From: a virus | Length of the DNA stretch: 64,000 bases | Virus record (IMG/VR): IMGVR_UViG_3300030406_003150 | Location: 1-64,000 of that record | Direction: 5' to 3' (one strand) | Part shown: piece after piece, positions 48,710 through 58,643 of the stretch | How positions within the stretch are numbered: the first letter of the stretch is position 1 | How the letters are laid out: the number at the start of each line of letters is the position of its first letter | Made by a program: the position numbers and the translations under genes | The notes under the pieces: model-generated | What the model was told of the DNA's origin: nothing | Databases searched by the model: none | What the model saw: the letters and a program-made list of their open reading frames with translations, nothing else

Positions 48710-50480
48710 TGCACACATAGTCCCTGTGATGGCCGCCCTGAAAAGAATCAAAGATGGCTCATCGAAAGACAAGATTGAAAAGATTAGATCAGGAGAGAAG
48801 GAGTTCAAGAGGGCTTTACCTGTAGTTCTTTTCAGCGGTGAGTTTGGCGCCAGAAAAGACAACGAGATACGAAAGCACAGCTCCTTCATAGTCTTAGACT
48901 TTGACCACATAGAAGTAGAAAAGTCGAAACCAGTTATAGGCACAGACCCTTACGTATATGCCTGCTGGGTGTCGCCTTCGGGAGACGGCATCAAAGCGCT
49001 GGCAAGAATTACAAACCCAGAAAGACACAGGGATCACTTCAGGGCGCTTGTAGCATACTTCAAAAAGCAATACGACCTTGAGGTTGATATATCTGGAATC
49101 AACGAGAGCCGAGCTTGTTACGAATCATACGACCCAGACATCATACTAAACGAGGGCAGCAATGTCTTCGGTGCGCTTCAAGTAGATTCTAAGCAAGAGC
49201 AGGTAGCTGTCTCACAATCAGAGAGTTACACCGATTACTTAAAGTTAAATCTAGCAGCAAAGATGATTCGTCAATGCCCTGACGGAGAGAAGCATGCAAC
49301 GTTGCTTAGGGCTGGAAGGTTGTGCGGTGGATTTATATCTGCTGGGCGCATGGAAGAGGACGAGGTGATTCGTGTGCTCACCAGAGAGATACTCAAACGA
49401 GACGTTGATGACGAAGAGCATACGGTAAGGACGTTACGAGAGGCTGTAGAGAAGGGCAAGCAAGATCCCATAACCGTAACCATACAAGACGAGAAGAAAG
49501 CACAGAGGGAGCTTCTAATCAACGATGGTGACATGTCCTTCATATCGTCAGACGACGAAGACTTCCGATGGATTGACGACTTTGCAAACGGAAAGATACC
49601 CGTAGGGCTAGATACTGGTGACGTGGAGCTTGATAGGTTCTTCAGATACAAAAAGGAGTTCGTTATTGTAAACGGGCACAGTAACGTGGGCAAGACTACC
49701 ATGGTGCTGTACTTGATGGTAAACTCTACTATGCGGCACGGATGGAAATGGGTAGTGTACTCCTCTGAGAACCGTACAGCCTCCCTAAAGATGTCACTGA
49801 TACAGTTTGCAATGAACAAGTCTGTATCATCCATGAACCATGCACAAAGGAAGAAAGCATACGAGTGGGTTGGCAAACACTTTGTCATCATCAGCAACAA
49901 GCAGATATACAGCTACACAGACATTATAGTATTCTTAGAGAAGATACTTAAGCAGCAAAGCATTGATGGCGTGTTTGTTGATCCCTACAACAGCCTCAAA
50001 TTGGACATGAGAAACAGCTCTATAGGCGTACACGACTACCACTATGAAGCAGCCTCTGAGTTCCTTACGTTCTCCACCTCTAACAACGTAGCAGTCTGGC
50101 TGAACATGCATGCGGTTACTGAGGCTCAAAGAAGGAAGGGGCCTGACGGTTTGCCTGTAGCGCCATACGCGGAGGACACAGAGGGCGGCGGTAAGTTTGT
50201 GAATCGTTCTGATTGTTTTGTCACAATACACCGCAAGGTTCAGCACCCTGATCCCAACCAGAGAAAGGTCACGGAGTTTCATATCCGCAAGGTGCGAGAC
50301 GTAGAAACTGGTGGCGAACCGAGCCCCTTAGAGGAGCCAGTCCGCTTTGAGATGAACACTTCGAGGACTGGGTTTAGGCTGTACAAGACTCAAATGGATT
50401 TGTTCCAACCCCTTGATTTACAGCAATCTAAGCAGTCTTACTTTACGTGGGGCGAGAACAGTTCGTTTTTAAAAGAATAA
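48663..50480 (+). CDS. primase-helicase (BT4734/VirE-N-like plus DnaB-like), 605 aa
   Basis: The N-terminal 170 residues hold SSFIVLDFDHIE (about 73-84) and YACWVSPSGDGIKALARI, the signature of the BT4734/VirE-N primase-like (AEP-related) domain of Bacteroidota elements. A linker with PDGEKHATLLRAGRLCGGF leads to a RecA-fold helicase: Walker A GHSNVGKTT at about 338, Walker B-like GVFVDPYNSL at about 440, and a C-terminal HRKVQHPDPNQRKVTEFHIR. It would synthesise primers and unwind DNA at the fork. The two activities in one chain parallel phage T7 gp4. No DNA polymerase gene accompanies it in the window. Confidence 0.8.
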   Translation: MQVTIYKNLYKKSASDAHIVPVMAALKRIKDGSSKDKIEKIRSGEKEFKRALPVVLFSGEFGARKDNEIRKHSSFIVLDFDHIEVEKSKPVIGTDPYVYACWVSPSGDGIKALARITNPERHRDHFRALVAYFKKQYDLEVDISGINESRACYESYDPDIILNEGSNVFGALQVDSKQEQVAVSQSESYTDYLKLNLAAKMIRQCPDGEKHATLLRAGRLCGGFISAGRMEEDEVIRVLTREILKRDVDDEEHTVRTLREAVEKGKQDPITVTIQDEKKAQRELLINDGDMSFISSDDEDFRWIDDFANGKIPVGLDTGDVELDRFFRYKKEFVIVNGHSNVGKTTMVLYLMVNSTMRHGWKWVVYSSENRTASLKMSLIQFAMNKSVSSMNHAQRKKAYEWVGKHFVIISNKQIYSYTDIIVFLEKILKQQSIDGVFVDPYNSLKLDMRNSSIGVHDYHYEAASEFLTFSTSNNVAVWLNMHAVTEAQRRKGPDGLPVAPYAEDTEGGGKFVNRSDCFVTIHRKVQHPDPNQRKVTEFHIRKVRDVETGGEPSPLEEPVRFEMNTSRTGFRLYKTQMDLFQPLDLQQSKQSYFTWGENSSFLKE

Positions 50481-51016
50481 GCTGTAACTTCCACGATGTG
50501 AAGCGAAAGGCGAAGGGCACTCCAAGACGAAAGACCGCTAAGAAAAAAAACTTAGGTAAGTATAAGAGCGGGTTGGAAAAAACATGCGCTGACCTTTTAG
50601 CTGAATCGGGGCTAAGTTTTGCCTATGAGAAGCATGAGTACATCCTGATGGACAAGTTTAGATACCCAGGAACGTATCTAAAAATGACATCAAAGCGTAA
50701 GGATCTATCGGACAGAACCAATAAGGTCGTCCTACCAATAAAATATACTCCAGACTTTGTGGGACCAGACAAAGGTTGGATAATTGAAACCAAAGGGTAT
50801 ACACCTTCGCATCACGACTTCCCGATGCGGTGGAAGCTATTCCTAAACCACTTGATAGACTCAGGAGAACCAGTCCCTGCACTGTTCATCTGCAAAAACA
50901 AACGGCAGATTGAAGAGGCAATAGAGAAGATTAAAGAACTAGGGTATGGTAAAAAAAGAGCTAACAAAAGAACAACTAGGCGAAAGCTACAGAATAGCGA
51001 CAGTCAGGCTGCATGA
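50447..51016 (+). CDS. T7 endonuclease I-like Holliday junction resolvase, 189 aa
   Basis: Catalytic pattern E44 (SGLEKTCADLL), D103 (YTPDF), E114 and K116 (IIETKGY) matches endonuclease I-type resolvases, with EKHEYIL as the linking strand. The N-terminus is Lys/Arg-rich for DNA binding. It would resolve recombination and replication junctions before packaging. The start is uncertain: no ATG precedes the core, so the GTG at 50447 (overlapping the helicase end by 34 bases) or the GTG at 50498 is used. Confidence 0.75.
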   Translation: MGREQFVFKRISCNFHDVKRKAKGTPRRKTAKKKNLGKYKSGLEKTCADLLAESGLSFAYEKHEYILMDKFRYPGTYLKMTSKRKDLSDRTNKVVLPIKYTPDFVGPDKGWIIETKGYTPSHHDFPMRWKLFLNHLIDSGEPVPALFICKNKRQIEEAIEKIKELGYGKKRANKRTTRRKLQNSDSQAA

Positions 51017-51230
51017 AATTGTAGATAGGCTGTACGAAGACCTCTTCGATCAGGAGGGTAACCCGCGCTGCGACAGTGGGAACATAGCGAACATGATTGC
51101 TTCGCAAAGAATATCAATTAATCAAGAGTTGGAGCTGATCAAAGATGCTTCATACGAACACCTCGAATCAAATACAAATGAACAATCAAAACAGGAGGGT
51201 ATATTCTTCTACGACGGGCAGGGTAGCTGA
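50946..51230 (+). CDS. hypothetical early protein, 94 aa
   Basis: Starts MVKKELTKEQLGESYRIATV, overlapping the resolvase end by 71 bases and the following gene by 53. Acidic and helical (VRLHEIVDRLYEDLFDQEGN). The overlaps on both sides in different frames suggest compaction. No family recognised. Confidence 0.5.
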   Translation: MVKKELTKEQLGESYRIATVRLHEIVDRLYEDLFDQEGNPRCDSGNIANMIASQRISINQELELIKDASYEHLESNTNEQSKQEGIFFYDGQGS

Positions 51231-51675
51231 GACCCGATTCCAAAGAGCGGCAGAGAAGCTAGGCTTGAAAGTAATGAAGAGCGAAAACGATCAAGACATT
51301 CACCTGCATGTAGATTATTGGCTGAGCTACGATGGCGGCAACAATCACGGCGTAGATGTAAAGGGCAACAACTTGCCCGACGAGATATGGTGTGAGTTCA
51401 GGAACGTAAACGGAGACCCTGGATGGATGTACGGGTATGCCAGTATCGTTGCCTTTGACATGCCTGAAGAAGGTGGGTTCTGTGTGGTGGACACAAAGGA
51501 CCTACGAAAGTATTGTGAAGACCACGTAGAGGATGTGGTTGTGACTCACAAGTCAAATGCTTACAAGAAAAAGTACCAACGCAAAAACAGAGAGGATATC
51601 ATCACGAGGATTTACCTGTCTGATTTGAAGACAATTAGTTCTTACAGGGTGTGGGAGTACAACAAAGACTACTAG
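51178..51675 (+). CDS. PD-(D/E)XK nuclease-like protein, 165 aa
   Basis: Start at the ATG at 51178 (MNNQNRRVYSSTTGRVAETR). E19, D46 (HVDYWLS), D60 and K62 (GVDVKGNN) give the E-D-D-x-K spacing of a PD-(D/E)XK fold, followed by WCEFRNVNGDPGWMYGYASI. It resembles restriction-type or recombination nucleases that recognise small phage genomes. It is the last plus-strand gene and overlaps the convergent 97-aa gene by four bases. Confidence 0.55.
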   Translation: MNNQNRRVYSSTTGRVAETRFQRAAEKLGLKVMKSENDQDIHLHVDYWLSYDGGNNHGVDVKGNNLPDEIWCEFRNVNGDPGWMYGYASIVAFDMPEEGGFCVVDTKDLRKYCEDHVEDVVVTHKSNAYKKKYQRKNREDIITRIYLSDLKTISSYRVWEYNKDY

Positions 51676-51965
51676 GCCCTGTTGTGCATCCTGCGTATAG
51701 CCTCTTTACCTGCCCTAGCTATGCGGGCTTGCTCGGTTTTACCCGCTACTTTAGCTCGTTGCTCTAACACAGTAAGTATCTGAATTTTTCTAGCGAATGG
51801 CTTGTTAATCTTCTTGACCTTGGCTACGGTAGCTCTAGCGTCAGCGGGAGTAGCAAACTTGATTGAAACGGTATCTCTTGGATTCTCGTCCGTGTACAGC
51901 CTTCTGTCCGATCCCTTGGGCTTCTTGCCTGTACCTACTTTGGGGTCACGCTTCTTTGTCCTCAT
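51672..51965 (-). CDS. DUF5872-like small protein, 97 aa
   Basis: The N-terminal KKRDPKVGTGKKPKGSDRRL and YTDENPRDTVSIKFATPADA is the highly conserved signature recalled for DUF5872 proteins of aquatic viruses. The rest is Lys/Arg/Ala-rich and helical. It is the last gene of the leftward module B transcription unit and meets the plus-strand early operon tail to tail, sharing four bases. Its start shares four bases with the end of the 525-aa gene. Confidence 0.7.
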   Translation of the reverse strand: MRTKKRDPKVGTGKKPKGSDRRLYTDENPRDTVSIKFATPADARATVAKVKKINKPFARKIQILTVLEQRAKVAGKTEQARIARAGKEAIRRMHNRA

Positions 51966-53539
51966 CTTTTCTTAGCTCTCATTCCTTTCTTACGCTTCTT
52001 CTTCACCTTGAGCTTGCCTCCGTATCTAAGTTTTTCTACTATTGGGTAAGGGAATAGAAGCCTAGTTCCCTTTGGGGTTGGACCCCCGTAAGGCTGTTTT
52101 GGTATAGGTTCTATTTTAGCTGCTGGTAGTCCAACCTCCTTTAATTTAGGGTCAATGTACTTGTTCTTTATTTCAAGGAGGTACTTATCTGCCTCTTCTA
52201 CAGACATACCGTAAGCTTTGGATGTTCCTGATCCCGTCAGAAGTTCGTCAGTCATAATCCTTCTTAGTTCTTTTTCAGGTATCCCAAAATAATTTCTAAA
52301 TCTACCCATATCATTCAGGGTCCTGAAGCTTATGGCTTCTTCCTGAGAGACTTTATCTATAATCTTCACACCGCGATTCTTAATAGTTTTCTTAACTTCA
52401 TCGCTTGCCGAGATGTATTTGTTTCCTTTCTTAATTTGAGTAAGGAACATAGGGTAAGAGTCCGAGCTGAGACTACCTGATTCTGGTATCCCTATCAAAT
52501 CACCTTTCTGTATGTTAGACATCAGAGTGTTCATGACTTTAGCCTGCTCTCTCTTATCGGTAAAATTAGCATTTGGCCGCTTTTTGAGCTCAGTCATGTC
52601 CATGTTCATGCTGTGGGCATATCGGTCCCCATATTCTTTAGCTAAGTTGGGGAGCTTTTCAGACACAGATGCAGAATTTATTTCCGCATAATTACCCATC
52701 CTGTCTGTATAGGAAACCATAACCTCGTTTGGACTGTATCGCTCAAAATCTGCCTGAAAGTCACCTATACTTTCTGGTATATTTCCCAGCCCTCTTGTCT
52801 CTTCTATTGAGGGAGCAAGCTTCAAACTGGATGACGGGGCTCCTTGAGTGGATATATCTTTTATTTCTTCAAGTACAAGCCTTTCGGTGTTGCTTAAATT
52901 AAGACCAGAGAACTCATCAAACGATAAGTCGATGAGTTCTTGAGCGTCTTTAGCTATAGCTGCCCGTTCTTCTTTACTGAATTTTTCAGCTACGAAAGCA
53001 ATATCTTCAGGGGACTCCAACTCCCGACCAATACCCTTGAATATCCTGTCGAGAGCAGGGTTATTTACGCTCTGAGCGTATGACCTCATCATGCTAAGGT
53101 TGCCAGGCAAGAACGCCATGGCTCCCGCAGCGAGAGACAGGCCAGCTCCACCAGCCACCTTACCTAAGTCGCCCTCCTTCACCCCTCTGCCAGCCATCTG
53201 CAAACCAGAAAATATATCTTCCACGTCTCCGACGGGGCTAACAAACTTCATGGGAGTCACGGATTCGACCCTTCCAGATTCCATCGGATACCCTCGGCCC
53301 ATCATACTCTCAAACTCCTCGCGCTCCTTGGCTCTCTGCATATCTCTGAGCATACCAGCAAAGTCCATAGATTCTCCTGCGGAAAGCTGTTGTTGCAACG
53401 CCTCTGGTCGGCGGGTCATAGTAGACTCACTGACTGCGGGCTGAGACTGAAACCTAGGCAAGGGCTGAGACTGAGCAGCCAATCTTTCAAGAAGAGATCG
53501 AACCTCGCCACCTTGCTGATATCTTCTTACTGCTCTCAT
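51962..53539 (-). CDS. virion-associated protein, 525 aa
   Basis: The N-terminus (RRYQQGGEVRSLLERLAAQS) is basic, followed by a Gln/Met-rich disordered stretch. A hydrophobic Gly/Ala segment (AGGAGLSLAAGAMAFLPGNL, about residues 131-150) could insert in a membrane. The C-terminal half resembles polyvalent-protein domains, ending in a strongly basic tail (RYGGKLKVKKKRKKGMRAKK). The GG-containing basic ends occur in several virion proteins here. It follows the holin of module B by an overlapping ATGA. Probably ejected or virion-internal; function unknown. Confidence 0.55.
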   Translation of the reverse strand: MRAVRRYQQGGEVRSLLERLAAQSQPLPRFQSQPAVSESTMTRRPEALQQQLSAGESMDFAGMLRDMQRAKEREEFESMMGRGYPMESGRVESVTPMKFVSPVGDVEDIFSGLQMAGRGVKEGDLGKVAGGAGLSLAAGAMAFLPGNLSMMRSYAQSVNNPALDRIFKGIGRELESPEDIAFVAEKFSKEERAAIAKDAQELIDLSFDEFSGLNLSNTERLVLEEIKDISTQGAPSSSLKLAPSIEETRGLGNIPESIGDFQADFERYSPNEVMVSYTDRMGNYAEINSASVSEKLPNLAKEYGDRYAHSMNMDMTELKKRPNANFTDKREQAKVMNTLMSNIQKGDLIGIPESGSLSSDSYPMFLTQIKKGNKYISASDEVKKTIKNRGVKIIDKVSQEEAISFRTLNDMGRFRNYFGIPEKELRRIMTDELLTGSGTSKAYGMSVEEADKYLLEIKNKYIDPKLKEVGLPAAKIEPIPKQPYGGPTPKGTRLLFPYPIVEKLRYGGKLKVKKKRKKGMRAKKR

Positions 53540-53970
53540 TTCTTAGCTTTCTCGATAGTTCTACCTGCAAAGTACGCACCAAATGCTGTAAGCATAAGCA
53601 CCTGCAATAAGTCTATGTAGCTGTCCTTCACATTGAACGGCCAGTTGTCTAAGCTGTCGAGGATCATCGTAACCATAAACATGCTCATCAAAGCGATCAA
53701 AGTGATAGGGCGAATCAGCTTAGCTAGCTTCACGTCGCTGCCCATGTCAGCCTTCCATCGCTCAGTTACGTTCTTCTGGAACTCAATCTCTGCATCAACC
53801 ATAGCAATACCTTCGTCAGTGTTTACATCTGGGTCTTTGTCAATCAAGTTCTTTACTATTCCAAGCGCCCCCTGATCAGGAAGCAACTCACCTACTGTGT
53901 CAAGCACGTTCGGGGCTTTGCTCTTGAGCCAAGCACCCAGCTTAGTATTCTTAATCTTTTTGTCTGCCAT
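53536..53970 (-). CDS. holin-like membrane protein, copy B (GTA 3-TM holin type)
   Basis: A 144-aa protein of the same design as copy A at 77-505: charged N-terminal half, LPDQGALG motif, two hydrophobic segments near residues 87-107 and 118-136. It differs from copy A at 18 of 140 aligned residues, mostly conservative changes. It lies between the 1555-aa polyvalent gene (four bases upstream) and the 525-aa gene, exactly as copy A lies after the 3026-aa gene. Two active holins might set lysis timing together, or one may serve ejection of membrane-active proteins. Confidence 0.7.
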   Translation of the reverse strand: MADKKIKNTKLGAWLKSKAPNVLDTVGELLPDQGALGIVKNLIDKDPDVNTDEGIAMVDAEIEFQKNVTERWKADMGSDVKLAKLIRPITLIALMSMFMVTMILDSLDNWPFNVKDSYIDLLQVLMLTAFGAYFAGRTIEKAKK

Positions 53971-53974
53971 CTTA

Positions 53975-56900
53975 TTATTGTTCTTGAGCCTGTACGAGCG
54001 CGTTAAACGCCTCTACGTTGGCCGTGTACATGTCTATCATCTCTTGGACTCTTTCATCGCCGTATATGGCTTTGTTTGCCTCCAGGGACTCTATCTTGTT
54101 ATTGTATCTCTGCTTGGAAACGATACTCATAGGGATTGCACCACCCCTAAGTATTTGGTCTACATCTCTTTTAGACATACCGCCATCGGAGAAAGAGGAG
54201 CCAATCTTATCTTCTGCCATGCCAAGCGTTCTACCTGTTTCTGCGTACCCCAAGACCGTATTGTTGAACTTGTCCTGAGCTTGCTTGTAAGCAGAGAAGG
54301 CTTTCTGTATTTCGTTCTCAGACATGATCCTGTTTGTAGACAGGGACTTAAGCTGTTGCGATTGCAACTCGCTCATGATGCCTTTCTCCTCTCTAATCTT
54401 ATTTTTAACAGCCTGATAGTAGTTCACTGTTGACTGTCGGAAACCAAGGAATCCAAGCAGAGCGTCTTCTGGTTTGTACTCTCGATACGTGCTCACCTTC
54501 TCTCCGAATATTTCTGGGCTAATCTCCAATGCCCTCGCCATTTCTTGAGCGTTATTGTAAACGCCTGGACCAGCTTTCTTGGCGAGGTAGTTAACCATAG
54601 CCTTAGGGTCATTGAACACGCCATTAACGATTGGTATGGAGCTGACCTTCTCTCCCTCGCTGTAGATAGCGTTACCGAAAGAGTTTTCGTTTTTAAACAG
54701 TTCGAGCAAAGCCTTACTGGTAAGGTCAAATCCTACATAAGGACCGAGCGCCTCTTCCAGCGCATCAACCGCTCTCTTCCCGACGGTTTCGTCCTGAGGA
54801 TTCTCCAGCAGGATTCTAATTGGCTTAATAACAACCTCCGACGGGAACAAAGCTGTACCATCGATAAACGTGGCGCTATTCTCATCCTTACCCATGTAGA
54901 GGAGTTCGGAATCTTCCTGATAGAAAGGAACTAATGACCTAATTCTTTCGTCATCCTCATCTGTAAGTCCAAGCAAATGTTTAGATGCAGTGGATAGCGC
55001 TCCAATACCAACAGTAGCCATAGTCATTCCAGCTAGCCTACTCATAGCCATCCTAGTTCTTCCAGCCTGCAAATCCTCTACAGCATATAACAAATTGTTT
55101 TTTGTGGTTCGAACCACTTCGTAGGGGAAAGAAACAAACGATCCAACAAACGGATTTCTTCTGATCTTCCTGATGGTTGGCGGAATGTAAGAATATGTAG
55201 GGTATCCACCTCGAATGCGCTCAGCAGCTTTATTAATAGCATCCAATTCGCTCATCCCGCTGTCCATGAGCTTGGCCTTCTCTTCATAAAAACCAGTCGT
55301 TTTATAGAAGTCATCACCAAAAGCATAAGCTTTCTTGGCAAAATCAAAAGCTTTTTTACCTGTAGCAACCCTTCTAGGATCTCCATAACTTGATGAAAAA
55401 TCGTTTAGTGTAGCCATAAGCTCGCCAGACCTGGTTGCGTCACCTATAACCCCTAGCTTTATAAGTTCCTCTCTCTCTTTTTGCAACTGCTTTTTGTTTC
55501 TAACGGGTCCCCACGCCATCGCTGCTGACTTGCCAATCCTATCTGGACTCATGGCAAAAATGTGACCAGAATTTAAACCAAGAAGGATACCACTATACAA
55601 GTTTCTAAACGTAGTGGTTGGAGAAAGAACAGTCTTGCTGAGCTTACCATAGCTGGCAAGTCTTACAAGACTGTTGTATAAGTTATTGTTTACAGTTTCC
55701 AAAGGTCCAAGAGCATCCATAGCTTCTTTGAACTCTATGGGAACATACAAGTCTTTTAAGTAAGACCAATCATTAGAGTTTGGTGCCAGCTTAGTGTATC
55801 CTGGTTTAGGAGTTGCCGTTGCTATGCCCATGCCAAGCACGGCATCAGACAAATTTTGTTGATAGTCAATGCTAGCCAAAAAACCAGACAGCTGTTCGGT
55901 TGTGTTTGCGTAATTAAACAGCGGATCTTTAGCCTCTCCAAGCAGCTCTCTAAACGCCTCTGGTATATCCTTTCTTTTTCTTAAAAATCTGGCTGCTGCT
56001 GCACCCGCCCTGCCAACAGCCATCTCTGAACCTTCACCCCGAACCAGATCATCAATGTATTTTACAACTTCTGCTTGAGCCTGTTCAAAGCTTAGGCCCT
56101 CAGCTGTCTGCAAGTACTCCACGGCACCATCAAACTTCTTTCTGGCGACATCATTCATCTCCCCGTAAGGCATCATGAATCCCTTCAAATACTTGGGATC
56201 GGTAAACGCCTCGAAGCTTCTCTTTATATATTGTCCGTTATTAAACTGAATGGTTTCAATGAGTTCTTCAGTCGCCTTTTTTTGTTTTTCAGTTTTTACT
56301 CCTTCTTTGAGTTTTTGCTGTAAGACATTTACGATGTGCTTAGATAGGGTGTCTATTCTTTCTCTTGAATAATCAAGCACTTGCAAATCCTTTTGATCAA
56401 GGAAGCTCAAGTCTACTTCCTTGTCACCCGTCAGGTACTGATTGATCCTATCGTATCTGCTATTTGTTAGGTTTTCATTTGCGCCTTTTGACGCTTTCTT
56501 TCTGAGGTCATTAATTGCATTAGCCTCTACGTTAATTTTGTCGTTGTAAGCAGCAATATCTCTGTTTAGCTGTCTATATATTTCTGCAACCTCATTGTTT
56601 GCTCCAGCGTTAGATTTGAAAGTTCTATTCCAGAGTCTTCTTGCAGATCTATTAAGAGAAAACTTATCGTATGTCTTTCCGTTCAGAGAAATAGTGCCTC
56701 TCTTTCTGTGGAACAGCTTTTTGAGCCTAGACATCTGCGACTTAGGCTGCGCTTCTTGAAGCAAAGCCTCTTCGTCGAACCTCCACGTAGGGTATTCCTG
56801 CTTAGGCTGTTCTGGGGCTTCTGTTGGTTCTGCTGGTGTTTCTACGGCTTCTGGTTGAACTGGCTGCTCAGTGGGCTTACTAACACCCAGTCGATCAGCA

Positions 56901-58642
56901 TACTCTATTGCTTCCTTTATAGTTCGGAATCCCTGACCCCAGTTGTTCTGATCTGAAGTTTCAGATGGGTCCGTTGTATCGTATGCAGCATACTGTCCGC
57001 TATCAGTTTTCCTAAGTAAAAAGTCACCATCTGGATGTCTTATAACGTAAGTTCCATCAGATATCTTTTCTCTTTTCACCTTCTTTACAGCCTCTGGTTG
57101 AACTGGCTCTGGCTGAACCTCGATAGGTTCTGGCTGCTTGGGCTCAATCGGCTCCACCTTAGCCGCCTCTACAGCGCGGTTAATTATTTCGTCAATCTCT
57201 GAGTCAATCTCGCTGAGTCTGTTCTTCCCCGACTTCAGCTTCGAGTTTACATATTTCTCGCGCTCCGTCTCCAAATCTACCAGCCTAGATCTATCCTCGC
57301 CCTTCACTCGTGGGTCAATCTCTGCGTCGATCTCTGCTTTGCGCTTCTTGGATGCAATCAAAGCGCTCACCTCAGCATCGTTCTTGACTTCTATCTTGTC
57401 AAGCAACCCAGCCTTAATCTGTTCATTCGTAGCGGTATTCACTACGTCAAGCACCTCGTTTCTGTTAGCAGCGCCCTTGTTTATGGAGTACTTAGGCGGG
57501 TTCAGAAGCACTGTGCCTACAGAGATAGGTGCTGTAGCCAGCCCAGCTACGCCTTCAAATCCAATCTCAGCTACGTCAAGCTCCTGACCAACAGCCACCC
57601 TTGCAGCGGTCTCTCCAGCAGCTCCAGACACAGACTCTCCAGCAAGGCCCACGCCAGTAGTCTTCAGCTTGCTGCCCGTCTTGGCAAGCACCTTGCCGCC
57701 CACCGATCGTACCACCCTGCCTCCGATGGCATCAAACACGCCAACAGTAGCACCCTTAGTCAGAGCCTTATTTCGCATTCTAGCGTAGGCTTCTGGGTCC
57801 TGCATCACAGCGAGCACGTTATCTACGTTGAACTCTCTCTCGCCTAGCTCCTCGTTCAGGAATTCTGAAAAAGAAGCAGCCGTCTCCAGCGTCCCACTCA
57901 TCACACCGAGGGCAGTAGGCATAGTGGCAGCAATACCTGCGGCAGTGCCTACGCCTGGGGCTACAGAGCCAGCAACAGCTCCGCCACCCATAATGGCAGC
58001 ACCTTCTGCTAAAGATACTTTGTTCGCCATGCCAGCCATGGACTGCAAGAATATCTCAGGGAGTACGCTAGGGTTATTTGCCAGCCCCTTGAAGAACCCG
58101 AATGGTCCGCTACCGTTCTCTTCGTAAATCTTGTTGAACGAGCGCATCTCGTCGCTCATACCTACGCTCTCTTGCTGGCGCTGCCAGTCCTTTACAGTAT
58201 CTACGTAAGTCTGTACAGTCTCTCTGTCTACGTCTGTGCCACCGTACATAAGCTTGAGGGTCTCGTCTATCTTGGCACCTTCGCCCTGACCAGTGTAAAT
58301 GGCTCTGGCTGTGTCGTCAATGAAGTCCCCCACTACTGGGATGGAGTTTAGAAACTCACCAAACGATCCTCCAATAAAGTTTTTCTCTGCTTCTGGGTTA
58401 GGATTTGTGACTTGTGTGAAGTCCAAATCTGTAGAGGCCACCTCGGAATCTGGCATAAACGCCATAAAAGGGTTTTGAGAGAGCGATTCCGAAGAGTCTT
58501 TTTTTTTTACGATCATGTCCTGGTAGACAGGATACTTCTCCAGCATCCTGTTAGCCAAGTCAAGGTTATCTAAGGCCTCGTACTGAGGGTACTTAGACTT
58601 AATCATTTGAGCGAACTCCTCTAATGTGTACTTATCCTCCAT
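53975..58642 (-). CDS. large polyvalent / internal virion protein, copy B, 1555 aa
   Basis: Shares the module A protein's architecture at half the length. Residues about 195-390 are Gly/Ala-rich and hydrophobic and align with the 3026-aa protein (GLAGESVSGAAGETAARVAV against GLTGEAVGGGLGEIAGSLAA). A Pro/Glu-rich linker (EPIEPKQPEPIEVQPEPVQP) follows at about 490-510. The C-terminal third has VLSPTTTFRNLYSG and FVSFPYEVVRTTKNNLLYAV, the LPD38-like region of large polyvalent proteins. No HExxH-type motif was seen. Presumably ejected with DNA. It overlaps nothing but sits two bases after the 479-aa gene. Confidence 0.75.
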   Translation of the reverse strand: MEDKYTLEEFAQMIKSKYPQYEALDNLDLANRMLEKYPVYQDMIVKKKDSSESLSQNPFMAFMPDSEVASTDLDFTQVTNPNPEAEKNFIGGSFGEFLNSIPVVGDFIDDTARAIYTGQGEGAKIDETLKLMYGGTDVDRETVQTYVDTVKDWQRQQESVGMSDEMRSFNKIYEENGSGPFGFFKGLANNPSVLPEIFLQSMAGMANKVSLAEGAAIMGGGAVAGSVAPGVGTAAGIAATMPTALGVMSGTLETAASFSEFLNEELGEREFNVDNVLAVMQDPEAYARMRNKALTKGATVGVFDAIGGRVVRSVGGKVLAKTGSKLKTTGVGLAGESVSGAAGETAARVAVGQELDVAEIGFEGVAGLATAPISVGTVLLNPPKYSINKGAANRNEVLDVVNTATNEQIKAGLLDKIEVKNDAEVSALIASKKRKAEIDAEIDPRVKGEDRSRLVDLETEREKYVNSKLKSGKNRLSEIDSEIDEIINRAVEAAKVEPIEPKQPEPIEVQPEPVQPEAVKKVKREKISDGTYVIRHPDGDFLLRKTDSGQYAAYDTTDPSETSDQNNWGQGFRTIKEAIEYADRLGVSKPTEQPVQPEAVETPAEPTEAPEQPKQEYPTWRFDEEALLQEAQPKSQMSRLKKLFHRKRGTISLNGKTYDKFSLNRSARRLWNRTFKSNAGANNEVAEIYRQLNRDIAAYNDKINVEANAINDLRKKASKGANENLTNSRYDRINQYLTGDKEVDLSFLDQKDLQVLDYSRERIDTLSKHIVNVLQQKLKEGVKTEKQKKATEELIETIQFNNGQYIKRSFEAFTDPKYLKGFMMPYGEMNDVARKKFDGAVEYLQTAEGLSFEQAQAEVVKYIDDLVRGEGSEMAVGRAGAAAARFLRKRKDIPEAFRELLGEAKDPLFNYANTTEQLSGFLASIDYQQNLSDAVLGMGIATATPKPGYTKLAPNSNDWSYLKDLYVPIEFKEAMDALGPLETVNNNLYNSLVRLASYGKLSKTVLSPTTTFRNLYSGILLGLNSGHIFAMSPDRIGKSAAMAWGPVRNKKQLQKEREELIKLGVIGDATRSGELMATLNDFSSSYGDPRRVATGKKAFDFAKKAYAFGDDFYKTTGFYEEKAKLMDSGMSELDAINKAAERIRGGYPTYSYIPPTIRKIRRNPFVGSFVSFPYEVVRTTKNNLLYAVEDLQAGRTRMAMSRLAGMTMATVGIGALSTASKHLLGLTDEDDERIRSLVPFYQEDSELLYMGKDENSATFIDGTALFPSEVVIKPIRILLENPQDETVGKRAVDALEEALGPYVGFDLTSKALLELFKNENSFGNAIYSEGEKVSSIPIVNGVFNDPKAMVNYLAKKAGPGVYNNAQEMARALEISPEIFGEKVSTYREYKPEDALLGFLGFRQSTVNYYQAVKNKIREEKGIMSELQSQQLKSLSTNRIMSENEIQKAFSAYKQAQDKFNNTVLGYAETGRTLGMAEDKIGSSFSDGGMSKRDVDQILRGGAIPMSIVSKQRYNNKIESLEANKAIYGDERVQEMIDMYTANVEAFNALVQAQEQ

Positions 58643-58643
58643 A

